In this document: positions 35,651 through 45,600 of the stretch, one piece after another
Layout of the letters: every line of letters begins with the position of its first letter
Numbering within the stretch: the stretch's first letter is position 1
Assembly: GCA_018268085.1 (NCBI GenBank)
Contig: JAFDXE010000013.1
Coordinates: forward strand, 43,766 to 107,765
Direction of reading: 5' to 3'
DNA length: 64,000 nt
DNA from: Bacteroidota bacterium
GTDB lineage: Bacteria > Bacteroidota > Bacteroidia > Chitinophagales > Chitinophagaceae
Translations under genes and position numbers: made by a program
Notes under the pieces: model-generated
Databases searched by the model: none
Told to the model about the DNA's origin: nothing
What the model saw: only the letters and a program-made list of their open reading frames with translations

Positions 35651-36931
35651 ATGCAGAAAGATACTTTGGTTTTCGACCTCATCAACAAAGAACTGGAAAG
35701 ACAACGCAACGGCATCGAATTAATTGCCAGTGAGAATTTTACAAGTCTCCAGGTAATGCAGGCGATGGGTACTTCGCTAACAAACAAATATGCTGAAGGT
35801 TACCCTGGGAGAAGATATTACGGGGGTTGTGAAATAGTTGACCAGGTAGAACAACTTGCCATCGATCGGCTTAAACAAATATTTAATTGTGAATATGCAA
35901 ACGTACAACCACACAGTGGCGCCCAGGCAAACGCTGCATTGATGAGTGCGATACTGCAGCCTGGTGATACCATCCTCGGACTTGATTTAAGTATGGGTGG
36001 ACATCTTACACACGGTTCCCCCGTAAATTTCTCCGGCAAATTATATAAGGCTGTTTTTTATGGCGTAAAAAAGGATACCGGGCTTATAGATTATGAAATG
36101 CTTGAAGAAAAAGCACGTGCTGAAAAACCAAAGCTGATCATTTGTGGTGCCTCTGCCTATAGTCGTGACATTGACTATGCAAGAATCAGGAAAGTAGCCG
36201 ATGAGATTAATGCATTTGTATTGTGTGATATGGCGCATCCTGCCGGTTTAATTGCCAAAGGATTGCTGCGCTCACCATTTGATCATTGTCATTTTGTAAC
36301 CAGCACCACCCATAAAACACTGCGTGGCCCAAGGGGAGGTATTATTTTGATGAAAAAGGATTTTGAAAATCCGTTTGGATTAAAAGATCCTAAAGGAAAT
36401 ATCCGCATGATGAGTCATTTACTCGACATGGCGGTTTTTCCTGGTACACAGGGTGGCCCGCTCGAACATGTGATCGCCGCAAAAGCAGTTGCTTTCGGAG
36501 AAATACTTACCGATGAATATACAGCGTATGTAAAACAGGTGCAATTGAATGCCCAGGCAATGGCGAAAGCATTTGTTGCAAAGGATTACCAGATCATCAG
36601 CGGCGGTACGGATAACCACTTAATGTTAATTGACCTGCGGAATAAAAATATTACAGGCAAAAAAGCCCAGGAAACGCTCGACAAAGCGCACATTACTTTA
36701 AATAAAAATGCGGTGCCTTATGATGATAAGAGTCCGTTTGTAACAAGCGGCATACGGGTAGGTGTACCCGCAGTTACAACCCGTGGCATGAATGAAACTG
36801 ATATGGAAACTGTAGTGAACTTTATCGACAGGGTATTAATGAATATTGATGATGAAAAAGTAATAGCTGAAGTAAAGGAAGAAGTAAAACAATTTATGAA
36901 ACTGTTCCCGCTGTATCCTGAATTAGGGTAA
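35651..36931 (+). CDS. glyA: Serine hydroxymethyltransferase
   Basis: 426 residues from ATG 35651 ([18 protein letters not shown]), which matches the normal family N-terminus; a 19-residue extension upstream would overlap the probable promoter. PLP lysine is Lys222 in [38 protein letters not shown] and [12 protein letters not shown] are the family's highly conserved blocks. It interconverts serine and glycine while loading tetrahydrofolate with a one-carbon unit, feeding purine, thymidylate and methionine synthesis. It is transcribed alone. Confidence 0.97.
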   Translation: MQKDTLVFDLINKELERQRNGIELIASENFTSLQVMQAMGTSLTNKYAEGYPGRRYYGGCEIVDQVEQLAIDRLKQIFNCEYANVQPHSGAQANAALMSAILQPGDTILGLDLSMGGHLTHGSPVNFSGKLYKAVFYGVKKDTGLIDYEMLEEKARAEKPKLIICGASAYSRDIDYARIRKVADEINAFVLCDMAHPAGLIAKGLLRSPFDHCHFVTSTTHKTLRGPRGGIILMKKDFENPFGLKDPKGNIRMMSHLLDMAVFPGTQGGPLEHVIAAKAVAFGEILTDEYTAYVKQVQLNAQAMAKAFVAKDYQIISGGTDNHLMLIDLRNKNITGKKAQETLDKAHITLNKNAVPYDDKSPFVTSGIRVGVPAVTTRGMNETDMETVVNFIDRVLMNIDDEKVIAEVKEEVKQFMKLFPLYPELG

Positions 36932-37026
36932 TCATTTGCCACGAAGTCACCTATACATAAAGAAACACACGTTTTACTTTGTGATAGTTTGAGCCTTTTT
37001 GCCTTTGTGCAATAAATAATAATACT

Positions 37027-37443
37027 ATGATACAACGTATACAATCCATTTGGTTGCTGCTTGCATCTGCAAGTGCATTCATCAGTTTAAAAACACCATT
37101 TTACAGCGGAACAAATGCTGCCAATGTATCATCATACCGTTTAATGGGAACTGAAAATTTTCCGATCATGTTACTTACCATCGCCATCGGAATTATTTGC
37201 CTCTTTACAATTTTCCTGTACAGCAACCGAACATTCCAGATGCGGTTATGTCTTCTTGGGTTGATCCTTGAAGCCCTGCTTATATTTTTGTACTACAGGG
37301 AAACAACAACATTCCTTGCCGGTACCGGCACTTATTCGCTTACTTCTATTCTCCAGCTATTGGTAATCGTATTCATTGTGCTGGCTATGCGTGGCATAAA
37401 CCATGATAATAAAATTATCAGGGAGAGTAACAGGTTGAGGTGA
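37027..37443 (+). CDS. DUF4293 membrane protein
   Basis: 138 residues with four hydrophobic segments. The N-terminus MIQRIQSIWLLLASASAF matches DUF4293, a small integral membrane family restricted mainly to Bacteroidota with no known function. The tail is polar and basic. It ends 40 nt before the convergent uvrA stop. Confidence 0.85.
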   Translation: MIQRIQSIWLLLASASAFISLKTPFYSGTNAANVSSYRLMGTENFPIMLLTIAIGIICLFTIFLYSNRTFQMRLCLLGLILEALLIFLYYRETTTFLAGTGTYSLTSILQLLVIVFIVLAMRGINHDNKIIRESNRLR

Positions 37444-37444
37444 G

Positions 37445-37472
37445 TGAATGCTGAATTATGAATTATGGATGA
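37445..37472. repeat. TGAATnn heptamer run
   Basis: TGAATGC, TGAATTA, TGAATTA and TGGATGA in phase, between the DUF4293 and uvrA stop codons. It belongs to the same family as 8554-8602 although it is 29 kb away. Confidence 0.75.
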
Positions 37473-37483
37473 GTTGATTGTAC

Positions 37484-40318
37484 TTATAGAAATTTTGCGG
37501 TGAAGCTGCCTTTTACTTTCTTTAGATCCATAGGTTTACCGGCAAACACCAGGTAGCCCCCATCTGCACCGGCTTCAGGGCCGAGATCAATGATCCAGTC
37601 GCAACTTTTTAATACATCCGTATTGTGTTCGATTACGATAACAGAATGCCCTTGTTCAATAAGTGCATTAAATGAAGCCAGTAATTTTTTTATGTCGTGA
37701 AAATGCAAACCGGTAGTAGGTTCATCAAAAATAAACAATACGCTTCCCTGTGTTTTTCCTTTACCCAGGAAAGAAGCAAGCTTCACTCTTTGTGCTTCAC
37801 CTCCACTTAATGTATTGGAAGATTGGCCGAGTTTTACATAACCCAATCCCACATCACTCAATGGCTTAATTTTTTGTGCAACATCTTTTCCATCTTTCGG
37901 ATCTTTCGATAAAAAGTCAATCGCTTCATCCACGCCCATCTCCAGCAGTTCGTGAATATTCTTATCGTTATATTTTACTTCCAGCACTTCTTCTTTAAAT
38001 CTTTGCCCGTTACATACATCACAAACCAAATGCACGTCTGCCAGAAACTGCATTTCTACAATCTGTTCCCCTTCTCCTTTACAGGCATCACATCGTCCGC
38101 CATCCACATTAAATGAAAAATGTTTGGGTTGGAAGCCACGCATTTTACTTAAAGGTTGTTTTGCATACAATTCACGGATCTCATCGTAAGCTTTTATGTA
38201 GGTTACCGGGTTGCTCCTGCTTGATTTCCCGATCGGATTCTGATCTACCAGTTCTATTTGTTTGATATAATCGATATCTCCCGTAATGCCATGAAACAGA
38301 CCCGGCTTTTCTATAAATTCACCTTTCAGTTTTTGTAAAGCAGGATATAATATTTGTTTTACCAGTGTTGTTTTACCGCTTCCGCTCACACCGCTAACAG
38401 CGCACAAAACATTTAATGGAAATTGAACCGTTATATTTTTTAAGTTATTCTGCACGGCACCTTCAATGGTAACCGATCTAATCCACTTGCGGATATGCTT
38501 CGGCGGATCGATGCTGAAAGTACCGGAAAGATATTTACCTGTAAGGCTTTCTTTATCAGCAATGAGTTCATCATAATTTCCAGTAGCAACAACTTCGCCT
38601 CCGAGATGACTGGCCAGTGGGCCCATATCAATAATATGATCTGCTTCACGCATCATCAGTTCATCATGTTCTACTACTACAACTGTATTGCCCAGGTCTC
38701 TTAATTCTTTTAATACGGTTATCAGTCTTTCTGTGTCCCTGCTATGTAACCCGATAGACGGCTCATCCAATATATATAAAGAATTGGTGAGATTACTACC
38801 CAGACTTCTTGTTAACTGAATGCGCTGGCTTTCACCTCCACTTAACGAATTGGCGAGGCGATTCAACGTGAGGTAACCCAATCCAACATCGGTTAATGTT
38901 TTTAAACGATGATGCAGTTCAATGAGAATTCTCTTTGCTACTTTATGATCATAGCTGCCAAGTTGCAATGTGTTAAACCAATGCTGCAGATCCTTTACCG
39001 GTATTTCACATAACTCACCTATATGTTTTCCGCCTACTTGTACATATAACGCTTCTTTTCGCAAACGATATCCTTTACAGTCTGTACACAAGGTTCTTCC
39101 CCTGTACCTGCTCAGTAAAACACGGTATTGTACTTTATATAAATTTTGTTCTACTTCTTTGAAAAAATCGTCAATCCCGTTTGCATACTGATTGCCTTTC
39201 CATAACTGTTCGAGCTGATCGGGATGTAAATCCATTATTGGTTTATGCACCGGGAAGTCGAATTTCTTAGCAGCTTTCACGAATGCTTCTCTCCATAGGC
39301 CAAGTTTCTCTCCTTTCCATGGGGCAACTGCTCCTTCGTACACACTTAACCGTTTGTCGGGTATAATAAGATCGGGATCAAGTCCGAGTATTTGTGAAAA
39401 TCCTTCACAGGTCGGACAAGCGCCAAATGGATTATTAAATGAAAATAAGTTGGGAACCGGTTCTTCAAATTGTATTCCATCAAGTTCAAACTTATTGCTG
39501 AATTGAATTAGTTTTTTTTCGTTCACTTCAATTTCCATCATACCCTCACCTTCGTAAAATGCCGTATTCACTGAATCTGCTACCCGGTGAAGATCATCTT
39601 CGTCGAAATCTTTTTTTATCAGCCTGTCTATTAATATATAAGAAGGGCCGGGTTTTTGTCCATCCAATGCACTAATAAAAGATTTCAGATCCTTCATGTC
39701 AAGCAAATCTTCTATCCTCAATATCTCTTTGTCCTGGTATAGTCTCGAAAATCCTTTTTGCAGGAGTATATTCAATTCTTCCTTTATGTCCCTGTTCCTT
39801 CCTTTTTTAAATGGCACCAGGATCAGGATCTTATCGCCATCTTTTAATGTTTTAATTGTTTCAATTACATCAGCAACATCATCCTTTTTTACTTCACGTC
39901 CACTAACCGGAGAAATGGTTTTACCAACTCTTGCAAATAATAAACGGAGATAGTCGTAAATCTCCGTCATACTCCCAACCGTACTTCTTGGCGTACGTGT
40001 AATCACTTTTTGTTCGATAGCAATTGCAGGACAAAGACCTTTGATATAATCCACATCAGGCTTATTCATTCGTTGCATGAATTGCCTTGCATAAGCACTT
40101 AAACTTTCTGCATACCTGCGTTGTCCTTCAGCAAATAATGTATCAATAGTAAGTGATGATTTGCCGGATCCGGATACACCTGTAACCACTACAAGTTTAT
40201 TGCGTGGTATCGTTACTGTTATGTTTTTCAGATTGTGTACCCTGGCGCCTTTAATTAAAATATCATTGGAATCGCCAATAGATTTTACAGATTTTTTCTT
40301 TGCGGATTTTGTTGCCAT
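37484..40318 (-). CDS. uvrA: Excinuclease ABC subunit A
   Basis: 944 residues from the ATG at 40318; an in-frame TTG at 40330 would add four residues. Two ABC-type ATPase modules are present with Walker A GVSGSGKSSL and GVSGSGKTTL, signatures LSGGESQRIQL and LSGGEAQRVKL, and zinc-finger cysteine pairs such as CPTCEGF, CTDCKGY, CDACKGEGE and CDVCNGQRF. UvrA recognises helix-distorting lesions and loads UvrB in nucleotide excision repair. Length is normal. Confidence 0.98.
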   Translation of the reverse strand: MATKSAKKKSVKSIGDSNDILIKGARVHNLKNITVTIPRNKLVVVTGVSGSGKSSLTIDTLFAEGQRRYAESLSAYARQFMQRMNKPDVDYIKGLCPAIAIEQKVITRTPRSTVGSMTEIYDYLRLLFARVGKTISPVSGREVKKDDVADVIETIKTLKDGDKILILVPFKKGRNRDIKEELNILLQKGFSRLYQDKEILRIEDLLDMKDLKSFISALDGQKPGPSYILIDRLIKKDFDEDDLHRVADSVNTAFYEGEGMMEIEVNEKKLIQFSNKFELDGIQFEEPVPNLFSFNNPFGACPTCEGFSQILGLDPDLIIPDKRLSVYEGAVAPWKGEKLGLWREAFVKAAKKFDFPVHKPIMDLHPDQLEQLWKGNQYANGIDDFFKEVEQNLYKVQYRVLLSRYRGRTLCTDCKGYRLRKEALYVQVGGKHIGELCEIPVKDLQHWFNTLQLGSYDHKVAKRILIELHHRLKTLTDVGLGYLTLNRLANSLSGGESQRIQLTRSLGSNLTNSLYILDEPSIGLHSRDTERLITVLKELRDLGNTVVVVEHDELMMREADHIIDMGPLASHLGGEVVATGNYDELIADKESLTGKYLSGTFSIDPPKHIRKWIRSVTIEGAVQNNLKNITVQFPLNVLCAVSGVSGSGKTTLVKQILYPALQKLKGEFIEKPGLFHGITGDIDYIKQIELVDQNPIGKSSRSNPVTYIKAYDEIRELYAKQPLSKMRGFQPKHFSFNVDGGRCDACKGEGEQIVEMQFLADVHLVCDVCNGQRFKEEVLEVKYNDKNIHELLEMGVDEAIDFLSKDPKDGKDVAQKIKPLSDVGLGYVKLGQSSNTLSGGEAQRVKLASFLGKGKTQGSVLFIFDEPTTGLHFHDIKKLLASFNALIEQGHSVIVIEHNTDVLKSCDWIIDLGPEAGADGGYLVFAGKPMDLKKVKGSFTAKFL

Positions 40319-40328
40319 ATTATCACGC

Positions 40329-40359
40329 AAAATTACCGGAATATGTAGTATTTACTAAG
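40329..40359 (-). promoter_or_regulatory. Candidate uvrA promoter
   Basis: On the minus strand TTAG (three of four bases of TTTG), 19 nt spacer, then TAATTTTG (perfect TAnnTTTG). Transcription would start only a few bases before the ATG at 40318, so a nearly leaderless mRNA. Confidence 0.4.
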
Positions 40360-40613
40360 AATTGTGAAAATCTTCATAAATCTACTACGTAGTTATACGA
40401 ATGATTTCGAGAACAAGTACTTTAGTTTTGAGTTTTCGCAAAAAAAGTTTCTAAATTATTTGGCGGCGGTTTTTTTCTTTATACTTTCACACTACCAATA
40501 TCCAATAAACGAAAAACCGTTGATGCCTATTACAGACTTCTACGATTATTTTTCCCACTTATTGGACCTGTAACAACAAATAGTCCTAAACCACTTAAAA
40601 ACTGTAGAAGTTT
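40360..40613 (+). promoter_or_regulatory. Upstream region of the sigma-factor gene
   Basis: TAGTTTTG at 40423-40430 is a perfect TAnnTTTG box on the plus strand; if used, the leader is about 180 nt. ACTTCTAC (40536-40543) and GTAGAAGT (40604-40611) form an inverted repeat whose second arm lies two bases before the ATG at 40614, so a stem could cover the start codon region. The 69-codon frame at 40364-40573 has no family features and is not called as a gene. Confidence 0.4.
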
Positions 40614-41195
40614 ATGAAATGCCTTAAAAACCTAACTGATCAGCAATTAGTACGTTCTTACATGGACGGCGATTCAAATGCCCTTGCAACTTTAGTAACA
40701 CGTTACAAGGACAAAATTTTCACTTCAATATACTTACTGGTTAAAGACAAATATCTTGCAGAAGATATTTTCCAGGACGTATTTATCAGGATCATCGACA
40801 CATTAAAAAGTGGTCGTTATACCGATGAAGGTAAATTCCTTCCATGGGCAATGCGTATTGCGCACAACTTATGTGTAGACCATTTCAGAAAAGTAAAACG
40901 TAGTCCGAGCATTAAAACCAGTGACGACCGTGATATATTTGAAGTTTTGAATTTTTCAGAAGCCGGTGCAGACCAACGTATGATGGCTGATCAAAGCCAC
41001 GACCGCGTAAGAAAAATGATTGATATGTTACCGGAAGACCAAAGAGAAGTAATCATACTGCGTCATTATGCAGACTTAAGTTTTAAAGAAATTGCTTCAT
41101 TAACACAATGCAGCATCAATACAGCTTTAGGAAGAATGCGTTACGGCTTAATTAACCTTCGCAAAATGATGACTGAAAAACAAATCGCTTTATAA
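40614..41195 (+). CDS. ECF-type RNA polymerase sigma factor
   Basis: 193 residues. Region 2 (DGDSNALATLVTRYKDKIFTSIY, then LAEDIFQDVFIRI) and region 4 (LPEDQREVIILRHYADLSFKEIA, then SINTALGRMRYGL) are both complete, joined by a short linker, as in extracytoplasmic-function sigma factors. No anti-sigma gene follows; the next gene is on the other strand and a strong terminator comes 22 nt after the stop. It should direct a set of promoters, but the target set cannot be read here. Confidence 0.94.
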   Translation: MKCLKNLTDQQLVRSYMDGDSNALATLVTRYKDKIFTSIYLLVKDKYLAEDIFQDVFIRIIDTLKSGRYTDEGKFLPWAMRIAHNLCVDHFRKVKRSPSIKTSDDRDIFEVLNFSEAGADQRMMADQSHDRVRKMIDMLPEDQREVIILRHYADLSFKEIASLTQCSINTALGRMRYGLINLRKMMTEKQIAL

Positions 41196-41217
41196 GTAAA
41201 ATGTAACCCCCATATTC

Positions 41218-41249
41218 AATCCTTCCTGGCAACAGGAGGGATTTTTTAT
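41218..41249 (+). terminator. Rho-independent terminator of the sigma-factor gene
   Basis: AATCCTTCCTG (41218-41228), loop GCAA, CAGGAGGGATT (41233-41243; one G-T pair), then TTTTA. Confidence 0.9.
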
Positions 41250-41354
41250 TTTGTGGCCCCTGATTGCTTTGTGCTAATAAAAAAAGCAATTTAATTTACA
41301 GTACCTGATTCTGGATGTTTGCTTTTATCGTTCAGTTTATGGTATTCATTACCG

Positions 41355-42107
41355 TTAGTTTTTGTTAATAGGTGATTGTGCAGCCAACTGTTGCTTTCTC
41401 CTTAAAACTAAAAAAAGGACAATCGATAGAAAAGTCCAAACAGCAGCCAGCAGCCAGTTGCTTACATTCACTTTTAGTACACTATGCAATTGTATAAATG
41501 AATGGGTAGATTCAAAAGCGATATTAGCGCCCCAATGAATTCCAAAAGCTAACCAAAGCGATTGGGTGATCTGAACAGCAAGTGCCAGTACAATACCGAA
41601 AAAGAAAAGGTAGCATAATACATCTAATCCTTCATTTAACCTCCAGATGTGGTTACCTACATAAACGAGCGCAGATAGTAGCACCCAATAAACCGGCTTC
41701 AGGCTTTGTAGATGTCCGAATAAATATCCTCTCGTTAATATATCTTCTGCCAGTGAAGGCACTGCTGTCATTAATAACAACATCGGCAGATTCTTACCTA
41801 TTACTGTAATTCCTTCCACCTTTTCAATATTTTCAAAACCCATCCACACGGAAATATACACAGCAAGTCCAAAAAACAGCACCCCGATACAGCATCCGCT
41901 TAACGTATTCATTACTGATTTCCCCGATAGTTTAAGGCCATATCCTTCCAGGCCTTTTAAATGCTGTATCCGTGCAACCAACCATGCAATCAGCAGGAAA
42001 CCTATTTTAAAAGTTGCCGTTAACATGAAATCGTTATAAAATTCCGGAAAATGATACACGAAAAACAATAACATAAATCCGAGTAAAACAGAAAATGGCT
42101 TTTTCAT
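41355..42107 (-). CDS. CPBP-family intramembrane metalloprotease
   Basis: 250 residues from ATG 42107 (MKKPFSVLLGFMLLFF), the first start that makes a clean membrane protein. About seven hydrophobic segments. CPBP motifs: PSLAEDILTRGYLFG (Glu-Asp in place of the usual Glu-Glu pair before xxxR), VYVGNHIW with a His, and GIHWGAN. The family includes Rce1-like prenyl-protein proteases and bacterial immunity proteins. Substrate unknown. The Asp for Glu change should still allow metal binding. Confidence 0.82.
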   Translation of the reverse strand: MKKPFSVLLGFMLLFFVYHFPEFYNDFMLTATFKIGFLLIAWLVARIQHLKGLEGYGLKLSGKSVMNTLSGCCIGVLFFGLAVYISVWMGFENIEKVEGITVIGKNLPMLLLMTAVPSLAEDILTRGYLFGHLQSLKPVYWVLLSALVYVGNHIWRLNEGLDVLCYLFFFGIVLALAVQITQSLWLAFGIHWGANIAFESTHSFIQLHSVLKVNVSNWLLAAVWTFLSIVLFLVLRRKQQLAAQSPINKN

Positions 42108-42293
42108 TTTGTGTATTTCTACATCCAAACTAATAAAAAATAGGGTTTTGTTGCTTTTTTTAAACAAACGGTAGTTATTGAATATCAATGTTAACACATC
42201 GATTTGGCGATATTATATTGACATTCACCGATTTTTGGCCTAAAATTGGCAGCGTAGTATTTTTTTTGCATACTTACCTCAAACTACCTGACC

Positions 42294-42563
42294 ATGAACA
42301 AGAAAATTTTTATCAGTTTTCCGTCATCTTACCCGGCAGCTTACCGGGAAGTGGCCTCAATCAGAATCAACCAAATTTTATCGGGAATAAACAAAGAAGT
42401 TTCAGATTGGAATGGCTTTGTAGATTTCATCGAAATTACCCATGGCCACTATGGTTTTGTGGCAAAGTGCGACAATGAAGATGTTTTAGAAAAAATGCAA
42501 CTTTTGATCGATGCATCTGGAATTAATAGTGGAAACACCTACGGAATACGACTTACTGCCTGA
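42294..42563 (+). CDS. Small protein of unknown function
   Basis: 89 residues, soluble, mixed alpha/beta by appearance (KKIFISFPSSY, then VSDWNGFVDFIEI, then GHYGFVAKC). I do not recognise the family. It is preceded by a spacer of 186 nt shared with the divergent CPBP gene and followed 62 nt later by a strong terminator, both consistent with a real transcription unit. No signal peptide. Confidence 0.6.
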   Translation: MNKKIFISFPSSYPAAYREVASIRINQILSGINKEVSDWNGFVDFIEITHGHYGFVAKCDNEDVLEKMQLLIDASGINSGNTYGIRLTA

Positions 42564-42624
42564 TTTCCAGGAATGATATAAATGTCGCCGTTGGAATAAC
42601 TGGCATTTGAAATACTAGATTTAA

Positions 42625-42661
42625 AAAGAAGAGCCCGCAGGTTAATTGCGGGCTCTTCTTT
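42625..42661. terminator. Bidirectional terminator
   Basis: AAAGAAGAGCCCGCA (42625-42639) pairs perfectly with TGCGGGCTCTTCTTT (42647-42661), seven-base loop. It serves the small plus-strand gene and the minus-strand T9SS gene ending at 42678. Confidence 0.93.
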
Positions 42662-42677
42662 ATTTAAAATATCCTGA

Positions 42678-45600
42678 TTAGAATTTGACCAGTTTGCATG
42701 TCTTAACAGATGAACCTTGTATTGTCTCAACAATATAGGTTCCTGGTGCCAGGTCTGAACCCAGCGTTGTTGCCTGGTTTGCTGCAACAATCAGTGTTTT
42801 AACGGTGCGTCCCTGCATATCAGTAATCCTTACTTTGATTTTTTCTGTGGCAGCAGTTAATACCTGCAACCTGAAATCATTAACTGCCGGATTTGGATAC
42901 AGTTTTACCTCCATTGTTTCTGCTGTATTAACATTGGTTGTAGTATTTCCACGGGCAGTTCTTGGGCCCGGCGGTGGTGGAGGGCCGCCTCCGCAATCAG
43001 TCAGATTTACATTTATAGATCTTACTGCGCTGTTTCCGCAATCGTTTATTGAAGTTGCAGAAACAACACCAACAACAGCATTAGGTGGGTAGGAAACATC
43101 AATAGCTGTAGTTCCCTGTCCACTTACCAGTACAGCACCTGTAGAAGTTGGAACAATCCATAGTATGACGGTGCTATTTGCCGGCATCGATGGTATGGAA
43201 TAATGCACAATCCTATCCGGGCATCCCTGTGTTTCAACAGCAGTGATAACCCCCGGAGCTGAAGGTAGTAACCTGGTAACGGAAATACTTCTTACTCCAC
43301 TCGTTCCGCAACCATTTGTTGCCGTAACGCTTATAGTACCGCTAACAAACCCTGAAGGGAAAGTAAAGCTAATGCTGTTTGTTCCCTGCCCGGAAACACC
43401 TATTGCTCCTGAAGGTAAAATCCAGTTGTAACTCATCCCTGCAATATTTGTAACAGTATATGTTACTTCGGTTCCTGTTGGAGCAATGTAGCTACAAACA
43501 TTTGTAGGACCGGAAATAGGTGAAGGAGTGGATGGTACCGGAGCTGTTATAGCCAGGCTTCTTACATTGCCGCTTCCGCAACCATTGAGTGCCTGTACAG
43601 TAATACTACCCGAAGAGAATCCGGTGTTATAGATCACTGAAATAGTTGTATCGTTTGCTCCCGGTGTATGTGGCTGTATCACAGCGCCGGCCGGGGCTGT
43701 CCATGTATATGTAGCCGCACCCGGAACTGCATTGATGGTGTAAGTTGCCGCATTATTTGTACCGATAATTGAACATACTGAAGTAGCGCCAGCAATTGCA
43801 GAAGCTGTTCCCGGAGATTGGGTTACCAGGTACAAAATGCTCAATGGGCTATTCCCGCAAGGTGAAACTGCGGTAACCCTTATTTGTTTGTTCGCCTGCG
43901 CAACAAAAGCGGTATTAAATGTTATCGTTACACTATTGGCAGTTGAACTAACGAGATTCACATTTGGAGGCAATATCCAATTGTAATTTGTTGCTCCCTG
44001 TGCATTTGCGGTATAAGTAACCTGCACATTATTGCCAAGGAACGGACAAACATTTTTAGGACCTGAAATAACAGGTGCCGATAAAGTAGCATTAAATGCA
44101 AATGTTGCTGAAATGGTATGATTTGCATTGATGTTACTAAATGTGTAAGAAGTAACAGCACCCACAGAAACACCATCTACCAATACGTCAACAATATGAA
44201 AACAAACATCTGGTGTGATGTTGTAACTGATAGTACTTCCGCAATTGTAAACAGGCGAACCTGCCGGGGTAATCGAACCATCTGCACCTGGAGTAGCAGT
44301 AATAGAATAAGTTGTAAGTTCAAAAACAGCAGTTATGGTATGTATGGCCGTAACATTCGTAAATGTATAAGCAGTTACTGGCCCAACAGGAACGCCATCT
44401 ACAAATACATTCTGTATTGAATAACACGGATCAGGAGTGATATTGTAGGTTGCGTTACTACCGCATTCTACCGTTCCTGTTCCCGGAGAAATATTGCCGT
44501 TTGCTGCCTGGTTAACGGTGATAGTATAGGGTGTTGTTACAAAAATTGCCTGTATTGTATGATTAGCCTGTATATTGGTAAATGTATAAGAACTTACTGC
44601 GCCTACCGAAATGCCGTCTACCAACACATCAGAAATACTATTACAAGCGCCAGGTATGATATCATAAGTTCTGTCTGATCCGCATGGCGCCAATGGATCT
44701 GGTCCCGGATCAGGGATATTTCCAATTCCATTAACGGATGCAACAATCGTAAAAGTTGAAGCACTAAAAGTTGCGCTAATGGAATGAGAACCTGTTACTG
44801 AATTAAATGTATACGTGCTTACCGGTCCTTGTGAAATGCCATCAACCACCACATCCTGGATCGTATAACAAGCGTTAGACGTGATATTGAAAGTTACATC
44901 ATCCCCACAGTTAATGCTTGAATTACCCGGTGGTGTAATGGTTCCGTTTGCCCCTGCAGAAGAAAGGATGTTTACAGTAGATACAGTATAAGAATAGTTA
45001 TTTCCGGAGTTGTCATCATAGCGGATAGCAGCCAGTGAACGATCACTTTCTGAATCAGTAATGATATCATTTAAAGTTCGGGTGCTGGTATATACCAGGT
45101 AGTACACGGTAGTGCTGCAAAACTGGGAAGGAATTTCAGCAGACCAACTTGTTCCGCTTCCAAATGCCTGAATCACTGCTGAACCACTGCTAAAATCATT
45201 TGTACCCAGTACATATCGCACATATACATTTTCGCCTGCAGATGGAGCAGCACTCGTGGTAATGTTAATCGTCATACCATTGGTTACCGTATTCAATGTT
45301 TCACCTGTTCTGCTTACGGTTACGGGTATATTTTCTGTATAGCCGGCATAAAATTCAGTGTTGGCATAACCGGCATCTCTCATATTAAAAGTATAATAAC
45401 CCGCTGTGCTCATATTCAATCCCATGTCTTCACCCCCGTTTTCAAGGGTTACATTATTGATCGAATTCAATGCACCCTGGCCGATCCCGGTGAAATTCCA
45501 TTTGTTTTGAAAGCGGTTGCCTGAAGGTCCTGAGATAAGCAACCAACCATTTCCTGCGCCACCGGGCATATTCACCGGTGTAAAATTGCCACCTGAATTC

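Noticed and set aside
36938..37018. Possible terminator or RNA after glyA
   Set aside because: CTTTG/CAAAG fragments recur but do not form a stable stem with a T-tract; it looks like a degenerate spacer repeat.
40364..40573. A 69-codon plus-strand frame between uvrA and the sigma gene
   Set aside because: It overlaps a -7 promoter box and the first arm of an inverted repeat, and has no recognisable features.
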